Positions 17,677 through 26,237 are shown, counted from the stretch's first letter. The stretch is DNA of 64,000 bases from Shimia sp040370365 (GCF_040370365.1 NZ_BAABWQ010000004.1:682001-746000), one strand, 5' to 3'. The notes: generated by a model from the sequence alone, not told the origin. Made by a program: numbers and translations.

Positions 17677-19176
17677 TCACGCGCCGTAGACCACCCCCCA
17701 GCGTTCAATCAGTTTTTGTTGGAGCTTTTTGGCCCGCCCATTCCAGGTACGTGCGCCCTTAGGACGCTCGCGATCCGGACCAATGAGGCGATCACGCGCA
17801 CCCACGTCTGCTTCAAAAATTGCGAAGGCCAGCTCTTTGCCATCTGACGCAGTCACATATCCTGCCAGAGCGCTGACAAAATGCAGGGTCCCGGTTTTGG
17901 CCTTCACTTTGAGCGGATGCGCTTTGTTCACCCGGCCGTTGGCGTCTCGCAATGAGATATCTTTGAGGATCGGACGCAAAATTTCATGCTGACCAGCCTG
18001 CGCCAACATCAAAGCCATTTCATCGGCGCGCACACGAGACGCCTCGCCAAGACCGGAATGGTCCACAAGCGCGGCGTCCTGCATGCCCAACTGCTCTTTG
18101 GCCCAGGCATTCATTGCGTCGGCTGATCCTTTGAGCGTTGAAAACGATGTACCACGCGCCTGCGTTGCAGCCATTCCCACCATTTCAGCAGTGATGTTGG
18201 TGGAATACTTCAACATCCCTTTCAGGATCGTCCGCAGATCAGAGCTTTGATGACGGGCAATGACTGTGCCGCGCGGCGCACCTTGCGCCACTTTGGGAGC
18301 TTTGAGCACAACGCCATGCGCGCGCGCCAGAGTGAGGAACACTTCGCCCGCGTAGATTTCCGGCTGCCGTACTGGCAACCAACGCGCCCCCCCTTTGCCC
18401 AATGCACCTTTGGCCACGGTCCACTTATCTCGCCCCCCCTGCGAGCTGTAGGTATAGACTGGCGCACTGCGGTTGACGATTTTCATCTCCGCGACGCGCA
18501 CTTCGGGGCGATATTTGTTGCTGCGCGCATCCATGCTCACCGTGTAACTGGTGCTGGCGCGCTTCCACTCAAAATGCACCCGATTGTAATTCAGGGCCAC
18601 TCCGGACAAAGCTGGGTTATATCCCGCGTGGTCGGGTTGTTTCTTATCAATCCGGCTCGCTGTTGGCAGCGCTCCGCCCCAGACCAAAAATTTGCCCGTG
18701 ACCTCGCGAATGCCTGATGCCTTTAACGTGCGCGCCAAATCGGCCAACCCGTTGGTATCCAAGGTTGGATCTCCGCCACCGCGCAGCACTAGATCGCCAC
18801 GCAACACGCCGTTCTGCACCTCACCAACAGCGACAAGACTTGTGACGAACCGATGTCTTGGCCCCAGGTAGCTTAAGGCATACAACGCAGTCAAAACCTT
18901 GGTCACACTGGCCGGAGGCAACCCTTTGCCCGCCTCGTGAGCTTCCAGCACTGCCGTCTCGCCCGCTCGGGCCACAGCATAGCTCACCCGACCACTCACA
19001 CCACTGTCACGGATCAGCGCATCTGCCGCGGGCGCGGATGCTTTTTGGGCTGAAGACACGCCCGCCGGACGCAGCACAGGACGCAATGACCGGCTGGGGG
19101 CATCCCCCCACAACGGGCTGCCAAGGCTGGCAACACTTAAGCTCAGAAAGGCACGGCGAGAAAATGTCTTCGTCAT
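17677..19176 (-). CDS. dacB: D-alanyl-D-alanine carboxypeptidase/endopeptidase (PBP4, S13 family)
   Basis: A 499-residue peptidoglycan peptidase. The three penicillin-binding motifs are present: SVTK (PPASVTKVLTALY), STN (LKYSTNITAEMVG) and KTG (VKAKTGTLHFVSAL). The N-terminus MTKTFSRRAFLSLSVASLG with SRRAFLSL looks like a twin-arginine signal, so export by Tat to the periplasm is likely. The start is placed at ATG 19176, which begins at the signal; an upstream in-frame start at 19209 would overlap the divergent exporter region. It trims or opens D-Ala crosslinks in the cell wall. No ribosome-binding site is strong. Confidence 0.92.
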   Translation of the reverse strand: MTKTFSRRAFLSLSVASLGSPLWGDAPSRSLRPVLRPAGVSSAQKASAPAADALIRDSGVSGRVSYAVARAGETAVLEAHEAGKGLPPASVTKVLTALYALSYLGPRHRFVTSLVAVGEVQNGVLRGDLVLRGGGDPTLDTNGLADLARTLKASGIREVTGKFLVWGGALPTASRIDKKQPDHAGYNPALSGVALNYNRVHFEWKRASTSYTVSMDARSNKYRPEVRVAEMKIVNRSAPVYTYSSQGGRDKWTVAKGALGKGGARWLPVRQPEIYAGEVFLTLARAHGVVLKAPKVAQGAPRGTVIARHQSSDLRTILKGMLKYSTNITAEMVGMAATQARGTSFSTLKGSADAMNAWAKEQLGMQDAALVDHSGLGEASRVRADEMALMLAQAGQHEILRPILKDISLRDANGRVNKAHPLKVKAKTGTLHFVSALAGYVTASDGKELAFAIFEADVGARDRLIGPDRERPKGARTWNGRAKKLQQKLIERWGVVYGA

Positions 19177-19296
19177 AACTGAAACTTTAGCCCTCTGTCG
19201 GCTGTGCATTCAACCCGCGCCAATGCAAATCTCCGTTTCACCGATCAAAAATCAAGCCCCTTTTTGTCTTGTCACCAACATGTTACGCCAAAATGT

Positions 19297-20172
19297 ATGT
19301 GGAAAGTGTTTGCGCTCATGTTTGTGGCCATGTCGATGATCCCCGCCGGGGACACTGCTGGCAAGCTACTGACCCAAAACCATGACGCAAGCCCGGTGTT
19401 TGTGGCTTGGTCACGGTTCGCTCTTGGCAGCGTATTGGCTCTGCCGCTGATGCGCGCTGACACCTTTCGCTTGTTTGGCGATTGGCGCATCTGGTTGCGG
19501 GCCCTGCTGTTGACCGGCGGGATCACCAGCATCCAAACCGCGTTGCAAACCGCCCCACTTGCTGATGTTTTCGCCGCCTTCTTTATCGGCCCTATTTTTT
19601 CCTATCTGCTGTCGGTGCTGCTGTTGGGCGAACGGGTCACAGTTGCACGCAGCGGACTGATGGCGCTGGGTTTCATCGGGGTAGTGCTGGTTGTGCGCCC
19701 GGGATTTGAAATGAGCCCAGGCCTGCCATGGGCCGCCCTCGCAGGCCTGTTTTATGGTGCATTCCTCACCGCGTCACGTTGGCTTGCCCCCTTTGCACGC
19801 CCCGGCAGTTTGCTGGTCACTCAGCTCTGTATCAGCACGCTGATCCTAACGCCTTTTGGAGTGGCAGATATTCCGGCACTCACGCCAGCTGTTTCTGGCC
19901 TAACGCTGGCCAGCGCCGCTTTCTCGATGGGAGGTAATTTCCTGCTGCTCTTTGCTTATGCCCGCAACGAAGCTGCCACTTTGGCGCCGCTGGTCTACCT
20001 TCAACTGCTCAGCGCCGTGGCGCTTGGTTGGGTTGTCTTTGCCCAACTGCCAGACGCACTCACATGGCTTGGCCTCTGCCTGATCCTTGGCGCAGGTGTC
20101 ACCTCCGCGCTGATGGCCCGGATTAAAACCGACGCTCCACGCCAATCTGAAAGCCCAAAGTCTCATAACTAA
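19297..20172 (+). CDS. DMT superfamily (EamA) transporter
   Basis: A 291-residue protein with about ten transmembrane helices in two EamA repeats (PIFSYLLSVLLLGERVTVARSG closes the first; YLQLLSAVALGWVVFAQLPD closes the second). Probably an inner-membrane metabolite exporter; substrate unknown. The start is taken at ATG 19297 (MWKVFALMFVAMSMIPAGD), where the first helix begins; the in-frame codons before it encode a non-hydrophobic, unlikely leader. Its last 50 bases overlap the 3' end of the opposing Slam gene. Confidence 0.87.
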   Translation: MWKVFALMFVAMSMIPAGDTAGKLLTQNHDASPVFVAWSRFALGSVLALPLMRADTFRLFGDWRIWLRALLLTGGITSIQTALQTAPLADVFAAFFIGPIFSYLLSVLLLGERVTVARSGLMALGFIGVVLVVRPGFEMSPGLPWAALAGLFYGAFLTASRWLAPFARPGSLLVTQLCISTLILTPFGVADIPALTPAVSGLTLASAAFSMGGNFLLLFAYARNEAATLAPLVYLQLLSAVALGWVVFAQLPDALTWLGLCLILGAGVTSALMARIKTDAPRQSESPKSHN

Positions 20173-21442
20173 AGGCCTCGATGCCTGACCGGTTTCGCTC
20201 AAAGTCCAGCTGTGCATAAGGCGTATAGCCACCGGGAAGGAAGATATCGGACCGCTCCACACGCAGGCTTCCACCGAACGCGGTCTCGTCCGGATTGTTT
20301 ACAAACACAGGCGTGACGCCCCAGGCATCCTTGTGCCGCACATGTAAGCTCGGGCTCAGTGTCCAACCATCGCTCACATCAATTGAGGCATAGACCCGCA
20401 GCTTATAGGCGTGAAATCCCTCGATCCCAACAACTGAGCGGTCAAAATCGCGGCGCTCATATGTGAAATCCGATCCAATCAACGCGCGCCCTCCAACGGA
20501 CCGACGGTATCCAACAGTACCTGTAAGGGACTCCCCATCGCGCGCGTCATAATCGGTTGGATCATTTGGCCGCACTCCAATTGTGTTATCCACAATCAAA
20601 TAATTAAGCTCGCCATAGGCTGATCCACCTGCGAGACTGCGGCGCTCAAACCCGACTTGAAGACCAAATCTATCTTCGACATGCCGACCGGCCTCCCATT
20701 GCGCCTTGGCGATAGGCCCGACCGAAATCGTCGTCTTGCGCGACAGCAATCGCAAGCCCAGCTGAGAGATGACTTGTTGCGTATCATATGAGCGGCGCTG
20801 TGCTTCAACCGCGTTCAAGCCCAAACTCATAAAGCCGACAACACTGGTATTTTCAGAACTCAGCCCATCCAACTGCCTGCGCAGGCTCATCCGCCCGCTC
20901 AACGTGAGCGCCGGTACATTTTCGACTGGCCGATTGTAATCCACATACGGCAATCCACCATAGTAGAGCGGGTTCGTTTTCAAGCGCTCGGTGTTGTACC
21001 GACGTTTGTTCCCCGCGCTGGTCAGCCCAATGGACAAATCCCAATCGAATCCGCGCCGCGCGTCAATTTGCCGAATGAACGCCAACACGGTCTTTCGCAC
21101 CGGCTCAGGCAAGTCGCCAGACAGCACGCGGAAAAACTCCTCGCGTGACCGCGCCCATTGCTCGGCCAAAAAGTAGGCGCGTGCCAATTCGAGGCGCACA
21201 CGTGTCAGTTTCGGATCTTCTGCAAGAATTGACTGCAACACCGGTATGGCCACCCGCGGCTGCCCGGCTTGCAAAGCGGCCATCGCATAGTCAAACGCCA
21301 CTTCGATTTGCACCGCAGCTGTTGGCGCCGGTGTGGCTGACACCATGGGTGTGGTTGCGATAGCAACACCGGAACCTGTTAGAACTGCAAATGCAAAAGA
21401 CGCACAGTGCCTACGCAGGTTTGAAAACAAAGCGGTATTCAT
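20123..21442 (-). CDS. Slam-type outer-membrane protein (surface lipoprotein assembly modifier, DUF560)
   Basis: A 439-residue protein: signal peptide (FAFAVLTGSGVAIATTPMVSA), a TPR-like helical region at about 50-115 (VAFDYAMAALQAGQPRVAIPVLQSIL, VRLELARAYFLAEQWARSREEF), then an outer-membrane beta-barrel of alternating strands (GELNYLIVDNTIG, LTGTVGYRRSV, SPSLHVRHKDAWG) ending in the C-terminal phenylalanine QIGVERRF. This is the architecture of Slam, which helps deliver lipoproteins such as TbpB to or across the outer membrane (type XI secretion). The gene directly upstream encodes a TbpB-like lipoprotein, its probable cargo. ATG 21442 is the chosen start; the ribosome site is weak. Confidence 0.85.
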   Translation of the reverse strand: MNTALFSNLRRHCASFAFAVLTGSGVAIATTPMVSATPAPTAAVQIEVAFDYAMAALQAGQPRVAIPVLQSILAEDPKLTRVRLELARAYFLAEQWARSREEFFRVLSGDLPEPVRKTVLAFIRQIDARRGFDWDLSIGLTSAGNKRRYNTERLKTNPLYYGGLPYVDYNRPVENVPALTLSGRMSLRRQLDGLSSENTSVVGFMSLGLNAVEAQRRSYDTQQVISQLGLRLLSRKTTISVGPIAKAQWEAGRHVEDRFGLQVGFERRSLAGGSAYGELNYLIVDNTIGVRPNDPTDYDARDGESLTGTVGYRRSVGGRALIGSDFTYERRDFDRSVVGIEGFHAYKLRVYASIDVSDGWTLSPSLHVRHKDAWGVTPVFVNNPDETAFGGSLRVERSDIFLPGGYTPYAQLDFERNRSGIEAFSYETLGFQIGVERRF

Positions 21443-21472
21443 TCTGGCGGTCCCGATCAAAGTAAGGTTGGA

Positions 21473-21526
21473 TGTCGCCCCTGTCCCACTGGTGCCTTGG
21501 GGCGACACAACACTTCGGTGTGTGTC
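21473..21526 (-). promoter_or_regulatory. two overlapping hairpins between cargo lipoprotein and Slam genes
   Basis: The 91-base intercistronic gap contains hairpin A (GGGGCGACA / TGTCGCCCC, plus positions 21473-21507) and hairpin B (GACAC-ACAC, loop CGAA, GTGT-GTGTC, plus positions 21504-21526). They share four bases, so both cannot form fully at once. Neither has a T-tract. A likely effect is to stabilise the upstream lipoprotein mRNA and lower Slam expression. Confidence 0.5.
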
Positions 21527-21533
21527 TTAAGCC

Positions 21534-22454
21534 TTACTGCTCAGCACCAAACGCACCGATGTAGGATCCGATTGGCCCGCTCATCGAGAACGTACCGCCC
21601 ACTTCATCTGCGCCATCGCCATAGAAAGTCCCCTCAGCAGTACCGGTGGTGGTAGAGCTGATTGCCGCAGTCCCGGCTATGTTCGCGTTAAACCCAGTCC
21701 CGCTGATGGTGCCGGTCCCTGCGAAATTCAGTTGGCTCGCAACACTCAGTGCGCCACCTGACAGCGCGCGCACCGTGGTGTTTGTGCTACTCATTGTGAC
21801 GTTGCTAAAATCGCTGGTGCTGATGGCGATTTCGGACTCTGTCATATAGGCCCGTTGATCAGCGCCAACGACATATCCAATCGAATTGCCGCTATAAGTC
21901 GCGCTGCCACTGGTCGGAACATCGCTCGCCGCCGTGGCATGACCAAAGCTACCCACGGAAACGCTCCCGTTTGTTGTGCCGATCCCTGTCACCCACATTC
22001 CGTATGTCTGGTGATCAAAGTCCAGAATGTGTTCATTACCCAAGAAACCTCGATCGCGACCACTCGCGGAGGTAGAAACAATCGTCAGGCCGCGGGCTCG
22101 GTCGTATTCGGTATCCGCACCATCATCCTCACTGAACACGAAAGTGCCATCACCGTTTGTGTATTCCACGGACTCATTGCTGCCGAAGGATACACGCGTG
22201 GTGACGCTGCCATCTTCCGCAGCGCCCAATGCCCCGCGTGTTACGTTGCCACTGCCATCTGTGGACACTGACGCGGTGCGCACTTCACCGTTTAGGGTTG
22301 TGTTCCCGTGCAGCAAGAACAAACGCGGCCCCGCGGCGTCATTTACACGGTCTCCGATTTCGTCTTCGATAAGGTCTTCAATGGCGCCACCGCAGGCCGA
22401 CACCGCAGCGACAGCACTCATGGCCATCATCGTTTTCAGAGTGAATTTCAACAT
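21534..22454 (-). CDS. TbpB-like surface lipoprotein, probable Slam cargo
   Basis: A 306-residue lipoprotein. The N-terminus MLKFTLKTMMAMSAVAAVSAC-GG has a hydrophobic core and a lipobox-like VSAC with Cys as the acylation site. The C-terminal part ends with a barrel-closing motif, GTFYGDGADEVGGTFSMSG then GAFGAEQ, which is the hallmark of the TbpB/HpuA-type barrel (G-x-FYG-x2-A-x-E-x-GG-x-F ... G-x-FGA). The middle is rich in Ser, Thr, Gly and short beta-strands. The ligand is unknown; iron-binding proteins, haem carriers and other host or environmental molecules are all possible. The gene precedes the Slam gene by 91 bases. ATG at 22454 is preferred to a TTG ten codons upstream. Confidence 0.82.
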   Translation of the reverse strand: MLKFTLKTMMAMSAVAAVSACGGAIEDLIEDEIGDRVNDAAGPRLFLLHGNTTLNGEVRTASVSTDGSGNVTRGALGAAEDGSVTTRVSFGSNESVEYTNGDGTFVFSEDDGADTEYDRARGLTIVSTSASGRDRGFLGNEHILDFDHQTYGMWVTGIGTTNGSVSVGSFGHATAASDVPTSGSATYSGNSIGYVVGADQRAYMTESEIAISTSDFSNVTMSSTNTTVRALSGGALSVASQLNFAGTGTISGTGFNANIAGTAAISSTTTGTAEGTFYGDGADEVGGTFSMSGPIGSYIGAFGAEQ

Positions 22455-23286
22455 TTTTCTGTACCCGATTGATTTGCGTTTCAAAGGTCAGAGACAAGCG
22501 ACGTATTAAGTCTGGTTCCCACCCGCTGTACTCATGCCACTACAAAAAGCCGCTTTTCCTTAACGGGTCGTTTCACCGGTACTTACAACAACTTAACGCC
22601 GTCTCTGATTTTGAGATTCCTCTACAACTCAAGAGGAATTCGCCTAAAGTCTGCACGGGTATACCTGTCGAAAATAGCAGTCTTTTTCCAAACAAACACT
22701 TTTCAGCAGGAACTAAGCTCTTTCGGTTGCTCACCTTTTTGAACAGTCACAAAATCGACTAAAACTGCACGTTTCTCCCCCCAAAACGGGAAAATTCATC
22801 TCGATTTAACAAAGTTGTATTTCCGTCATTTTTTAAGAAAACACATCGAAGATTGCCCCCACTAAACGAAGGTTAACGCCGCCACAAAAACTCGCAGAAA
22901 ATGGACCTCGAGAAACCAAAATTTGGATTGAATCTCGCGTGGTGCGTTGATCACCCTGCTAGGGTTTTAGCTGAGTCGGACAAATACCACCCCCACCGTA
23001 GCCACAATGGTCGCTTCGTCAGTGAGGTCTTGATGAGCCTTGGGGAGCAAAAAGCGCGCGTGTCACGGCGTCCCTCTCGTGACATGAAAGGCCGCCTGCA
23101 AATCTCCACGCGCTCGCATGCGCTTGGCGAAAATCCATGCTGTCTCCCACCGCTCGAGAGAACAGCGATCCGGACAACGGTCTTACATCTCGTCTGCCCT
23201 TTGGGTCAGACCATCACCGATACCGATGGGGTGCGGCTTGCCCGTTTCAAAGGCATAACTTTGATCCTCAAAACACTGACAATCCC
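22455..23286. other. long region without a convincing gene, upstream of the lipoprotein gene
   Basis: About 830 bases. The left half (to about 22880) is visibly AT-rich compared with the surrounding genes and should include the promoter of the lipoprotein-Slam unit. The right half is GC-rich; open frames exist (for example plus 22901-23368) but their composition is not protein-like and they have no ribosome site. I recognise no RNA family. The region ends in the 42-base repeat element. Confidence 0.5.
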
Positions 23287-23328
23287 CACCTCCGCAATAC
23301 AGTCGCGATACAGACGCAATACCGACGT
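23287..23328 (+). repeat. 42-base intergenic repeat element, copy 1 (three 11-base units)
   Basis: Matches 63763-63804 with two mismatches over 42 bases. Inside it are three head-to-tail 11-base units: CGCAATACAGT, CGCGATACAGA and CGCAATACCGA, then CGT. On the other strand the units read CTGTAT-like heptamers spaced 11 bases apart. Copy 1 starts 9 bases beyond the ruvB stop codon. Function unknown. Confidence 0.8.
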
Positions 23329-23337
23329 CGAAAATGC

Positions 23338-24375
23338 CTACTTTTTGTTGGCAAACAGATCTGTTTGATCCGGCCGTTTTGGCGGCGCCAACCCCAGATG
23401 TTGCCACGACTTTTGTGCCAACATCCGTCCACGTGGCGTGCGTTGGATCAAGCCTTGTTGCAGCAGGAAGGGTTCGATCACCTCTTCGATTGCGTCACGA
23501 CTTTCACTTAATGCCGCGCTGATCGTGTCGATGCCAACTGGACCACCCGCGTAGTTTTCTGCAATGAACAACAGATAGCGACGGTCTGCACCATCAAGTC
23601 CAATATTGTCCACGCCAAGTCGCGTAAGCGCCCCATCTGCAAGTGTTTTGGTGATAACCCCGTCTCCCTCGACGAGCGCAAAATCAACGACACGACGCAG
23701 CAGACGTCCTGCAATCCGCGGTGTCCCACGGGACCGCCGCGCGATCTCTCGGGCACCCCCATCTTGAGTAGGCACGCCCAGCTTATTGGCATTACGCGTA
23801 ACAATCTCATTCAACTCATCTTCGGTATAAAACTGCAAGCGCGTGGGAATGCCAAATCGGTCACGCAATGGCGTGGTTAGCAATCCCAACCGGGTTGTCG
23901 CGCCAACCAATGTGAAAGGTTGCAATTCAATCCGCACTGTCCGCGCAGCAGGCCCCTCCCCAATCACGAGGTCAAGCTCAAAGTCTTCCATCGCCGGATA
24001 TAGAATCTCCTCCACCACCGGATTAAGCCTATGAATTTCATCAATAAAAAGAACATCTCTGGCTTCAAGATTGGTCAAGATCGCCGCAAGATCGCCAGCC
24101 TTCGCCAACACCGGTCCAGAGGTCATGCGAAAGTTGACACCCAACTCGCGCGCCATAATTTGCGCCAATGTGGTCTTTCCCAAACCAGGCGGGCCATGGA
24201 ACAGCGTATGATCCATCGCCTCACCACGTCGCCGGGCACTCTCGATAAATATCCGCAGGTTCGCCCGCGCTTCCGCCTGGCCAATGAAGGCATCAAGCTC
24301 TTGCGGGCGCAGCGCGCGATCGGCATCCTCTGGCCTCGGTTCGGGGCGCAGTGTGGGGTCCGGCTGGTCCATCAT
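23338..24375 (-). CDS. ruvB: Holliday junction branch migration helicase RuvB
   Basis: A 345-residue AAA+ ATPase that drives Holliday-junction branch migration with RuvA. It shows the RuvB N-terminus (LRPQELDAFIGQAEARANLRIFIESARRR), Walker A GPPGLGKTT, Walker B LFIDEIHRL, and the C-terminal winged-helix (RTPRGRMLAQKSWQHLG). Its ATG directly follows the ruvA stop (TAGATGATG), so the two genes are translationally coupled; two adjacent ATG codons make the exact start uncertain by one residue. Last gene of ruvC-ruvA-ruvB. Confidence 0.97.
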   Translation of the reverse strand: MMDQPDPTLRPEPRPEDADRALRPQELDAFIGQAEARANLRIFIESARRRGEAMDHTLFHGPPGLGKTTLAQIMARELGVNFRMTSGPVLAKAGDLAAILTNLEARDVLFIDEIHRLNPVVEEILYPAMEDFELDLVIGEGPAARTVRIELQPFTLVGATTRLGLLTTPLRDRFGIPTRLQFYTEDELNEIVTRNANKLGVPTQDGGAREIARRSRGTPRIAGRLLRRVVDFALVEGDGVITKTLADGALTRLGVDNIGLDGADRRYLLFIAENYAGGPVGIDTISAALSESRDAIEEVIEPFLLQQGLIQRTPRGRMLAQKSWQHLGLAPPKRPDQTDLFANKK

Positions 24376-25098
24376 CTACCCTTTCGGCGCCAACAGCTTA
24401 AGAGCTGACCGGATCAAAGCAGCAGTGTCAGCTGACGGATCGTCACTTGAGGCCTGCGCGACCGCTGTCGCTGCATCGGCAGGACCATAGCCCAAATTCC
24501 CCAGCGCCGAGAGCGCATCGGCTTGCGAACTCATCGATGCCGCCGCAGCAGCGCCGCTCGCAGCCGCCGCGCCGCCCGGGTTCACCGGGGTGCGCACCGT
24601 GTCCTCAATCACATCGTCAGACACCGGTGCCGCCGCGCCATCCACCTCTTTGACTCCGGCCATGGCGTCCTTCAAGCTGCCCCCCAATGCCATCACTTCG
24701 GGTGCTTTGTCTTTCAACTCGATCACCACCCGCTGCGCGGTCTTGGGCCCGATCCCTTTGGCCGCTTTGATCGCTGTCACATCGCCAAGTGCAATTGCGC
24801 GCCCGACCCCTTCTGCGCCCAAAGTGCTCAAAATAGCCAAACTTGCCTTTGCACCAATTCCTTGCACGCTCATCAAAAGGCGATGCCATTCCTTTTCAAA
24901 CAGGCTGGAAAACCCAAACAACTGTAAAAGATCCTCCCGCACCAACAGATCCGTGTACAGCGCCACCGCGTCTCCAGCCCCAGGCAAACCCGCCAGGGTT
25001 CGATCAGAACAATAGACCAGATAGCCGATGCCACGCACATCAATAAGCGCGTGGTCAGCGCCCTTATACTCTAGCGTGCCAGAGATTTTCCCAATCAT
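24376..25098 (-). CDS. ruvA: Holliday junction DNA-binding protein RuvA
   Basis: A 240-residue protein with the OB-fold N-terminus (MIGKISGTLEYKGADHALIDVRGIGYLVYC), two helix-hairpin-helix motifs (LLMSVQGIGAKASLAIL and IKAAKGIGPKTAQRVVIEL) and the C-terminal RuvB-binding UBA-like domain (ADALSALGNLGYGPADAATAV). It is longer than enterobacterial RuvA because of an alanine/glycine-rich flexible linker between domains II and III. Start at ATG 25098, overlapping the ruvC stop in an ATGA junction; its stop abuts the ruvB ATG. Confidence 0.96.
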   Translation of the reverse strand: MIGKISGTLEYKGADHALIDVRGIGYLVYCSDRTLAGLPGAGDAVALYTDLLVREDLLQLFGFSSLFEKEWHRLLMSVQGIGAKASLAILSTLGAEGVGRAIALGDVTAIKAAKGIGPKTAQRVVIELKDKAPEVMALGGSLKDAMAGVKEVDGAAAPVSDDVIEDTVRTPVNPGGAAAASGAAAAASMSSQADALSALGNLGYGPADAATAVAQASSDDPSADTAALIRSALKLLAPKG

Positions 25099-25601
25099 GC
25101 GCGCGCCCTTTTCAAAGCTTGAGAGTAGCTGGCACCAGCACGTGCATAATGTGCATGACACATTGCTATGGCCAAAGCGTCCGCAGCATCTGGCCCGGCA
25201 ATTTGCACACCGGGCAATTGCAGTTTCACCATATGTTCAACCTGATGTTTCTCTGCATGGCCGACCCCCACAATGGTCTTCTTCACCTTGTTGGGCGCAT
25301 ATTCCCCAATGCTCAACCCCGCTTGAGCCGGCACCAAAAGCGCAATGCCACGCGCCTGACCAAGCTTTAGCGTCCCCGCTCCATCTTTGTTGACAAACGT
25401 TTGTTCGATAGCGGCGTGGTCTGGAAGAAAACGCCCAACAACATCTGTGAGCTGCTCATGTAGTGACAAAAGGCGCGCGGCCAAATCATCGCCAACCGAG
25501 TGACAAATGCCATTGCCAACATGGCTCAATCGACTGCCATCGGCGTCAATCACACCCCACCCCATGTTCCTCAGTCCCGGATCAATCCCCAATACACGCA
25601 T
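25095..25601 (-). CDS. ruvC: crossover junction endodeoxyribonuclease RuvC
   Basis: A 168-residue Holliday-junction resolvase. The catalytic acidic residues are visible: Asp in MRVLGIDPGLRNMGWG, Glu in AAIEQTFVNKD, and the C-terminal pair in PDAADALAIAMCHAH. The start is ATG 25601 because GGGG lies six bases upstream, whereas upstream in-frame starts lack a ribosome site and extend the family's usual N-terminus. First gene of the ruvC-ruvA-ruvB operon, with a 4-base overlap with ruvA. Confidence 0.95.
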   Translation of the reverse strand: MRVLGIDPGLRNMGWGVIDADGSRLSHVGNGICHSVGDDLAARLLSLHEQLTDVVGRFLPDHAAIEQTFVNKDGAGTLKLGQARGIALLVPAQAGLSIGEYAPNKVKKTIVGVGHAEKHQVEHMVKLQLPGVQIAGPDAADALAIAMCHAHYARAGASYSQALKRARA

Positions 25602-25913
25602 GCGCTGCCCCATTATTGATCTTGTTGTTTTCCCTGAAGTAGCACGAAACAAGAACAAACGCCAAGCCTCATAACTGTGGCTGGCAAATTTTCAATTTTT
25701 GGTGGCCGGTCGTGACATCCCCATCAGCGTTCAGAAACGACATAACTCAAGTCGCTTTTGGTCCATATTTTTAAGGGTCAATCAACACTTAACACCCATG
25801 CAATTCTTGCATGTCTCCTATGCCAAAAATCGTCTTGTTGGAGGGGCGCGACATCCATATGTGCCGTCCATCGAAAACACAGACCATAGCTCTCAAAAAG
25901 AAGGAACACTGAT

Positions 25914-26102
25914 ATGGCCGCATTTGAAACGACACCGACTTCCGGTTTTGCTGGCCGTATTGGCCAGACCTTCGCCGCATTCACCGCATTTGTAGTGGAT
26001 TGGAATGACAAGCGCCTGACACGCAAAGCCCTGGAACAACTCAGCGCACGTGAACTCGAAGACATTGGCCTCTCCCGAGGCGACGTCCACAGCATTCGCT
26101 GA
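25914..26102 (+). CDS. DUF1127 domain-containing small protein
   Basis: A 62-residue protein: a variable N-terminus, then the DUF1127 core WNDKRLTRKALEQLSARELEDIGLSRGDVHSI (WxxRRxTRxxLxxLsdreLxDIGLsR pattern). Arginine-rich DUF1127 proteins in alphaproteobacteria bind RNA and have been linked to phosphate/carbon metabolism and RNA turnover; the specific role here is unknown. AAGGA lies eight bases before the ATG. Monocistronic, followed by a strong terminator. Confidence 0.88.
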   Translation: MAAFETTPTSGFAGRIGQTFAAFTAFVVDWNDKRLTRKALEQLSARELEDIGLSRGDVHSIR

Positions 26103-26150
26103 ACCGGCACAGCCCACCGCTCACATCGTTTTCGGGCCTTTGCGCCAAGA

Positions 26151-26182
26151 ACCGCAGCTTTCTTTCGGAGCTGCGGTTTTTT
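26151..26182 (+). terminator. rho-independent terminator of the DUF1127 gene
   Basis: A 9-base perfect stem (ACCGCAGCT / AGCTGCGGT) with a 9-base loop is followed by five or more T residues, about 50 bases after the stop codon. Confidence 0.85.
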
Positions 26183-26203
26183 GTCATTGCAGTCACGGAA
26201 TCA

Positions 26204-26237
26204 AAACGGCCCCGGGGAGAGAGACCCGGGGCCGTTT
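26204..26237 (-). terminator. perfect 13-base inverted repeat, terminator of the minus-strand gene
   Basis: AAACGGCCCCGGG and CCCGGGGCCGTTT pair perfectly around an 8-base GA-repeat loop. On the minus strand the stem runs into TTTTG, so it probably ends the transcript of the gene at 26271-26618. Confidence 0.7.

Noticed and set aside
22901..23368. Plus-strand open frame of 155 codons between the lipoprotein gene and ruvB
   Set aside because: Composition is not protein-like, there is no ribosome site, it runs through the 42-base repeat and into the end of ruvB on the other strand.
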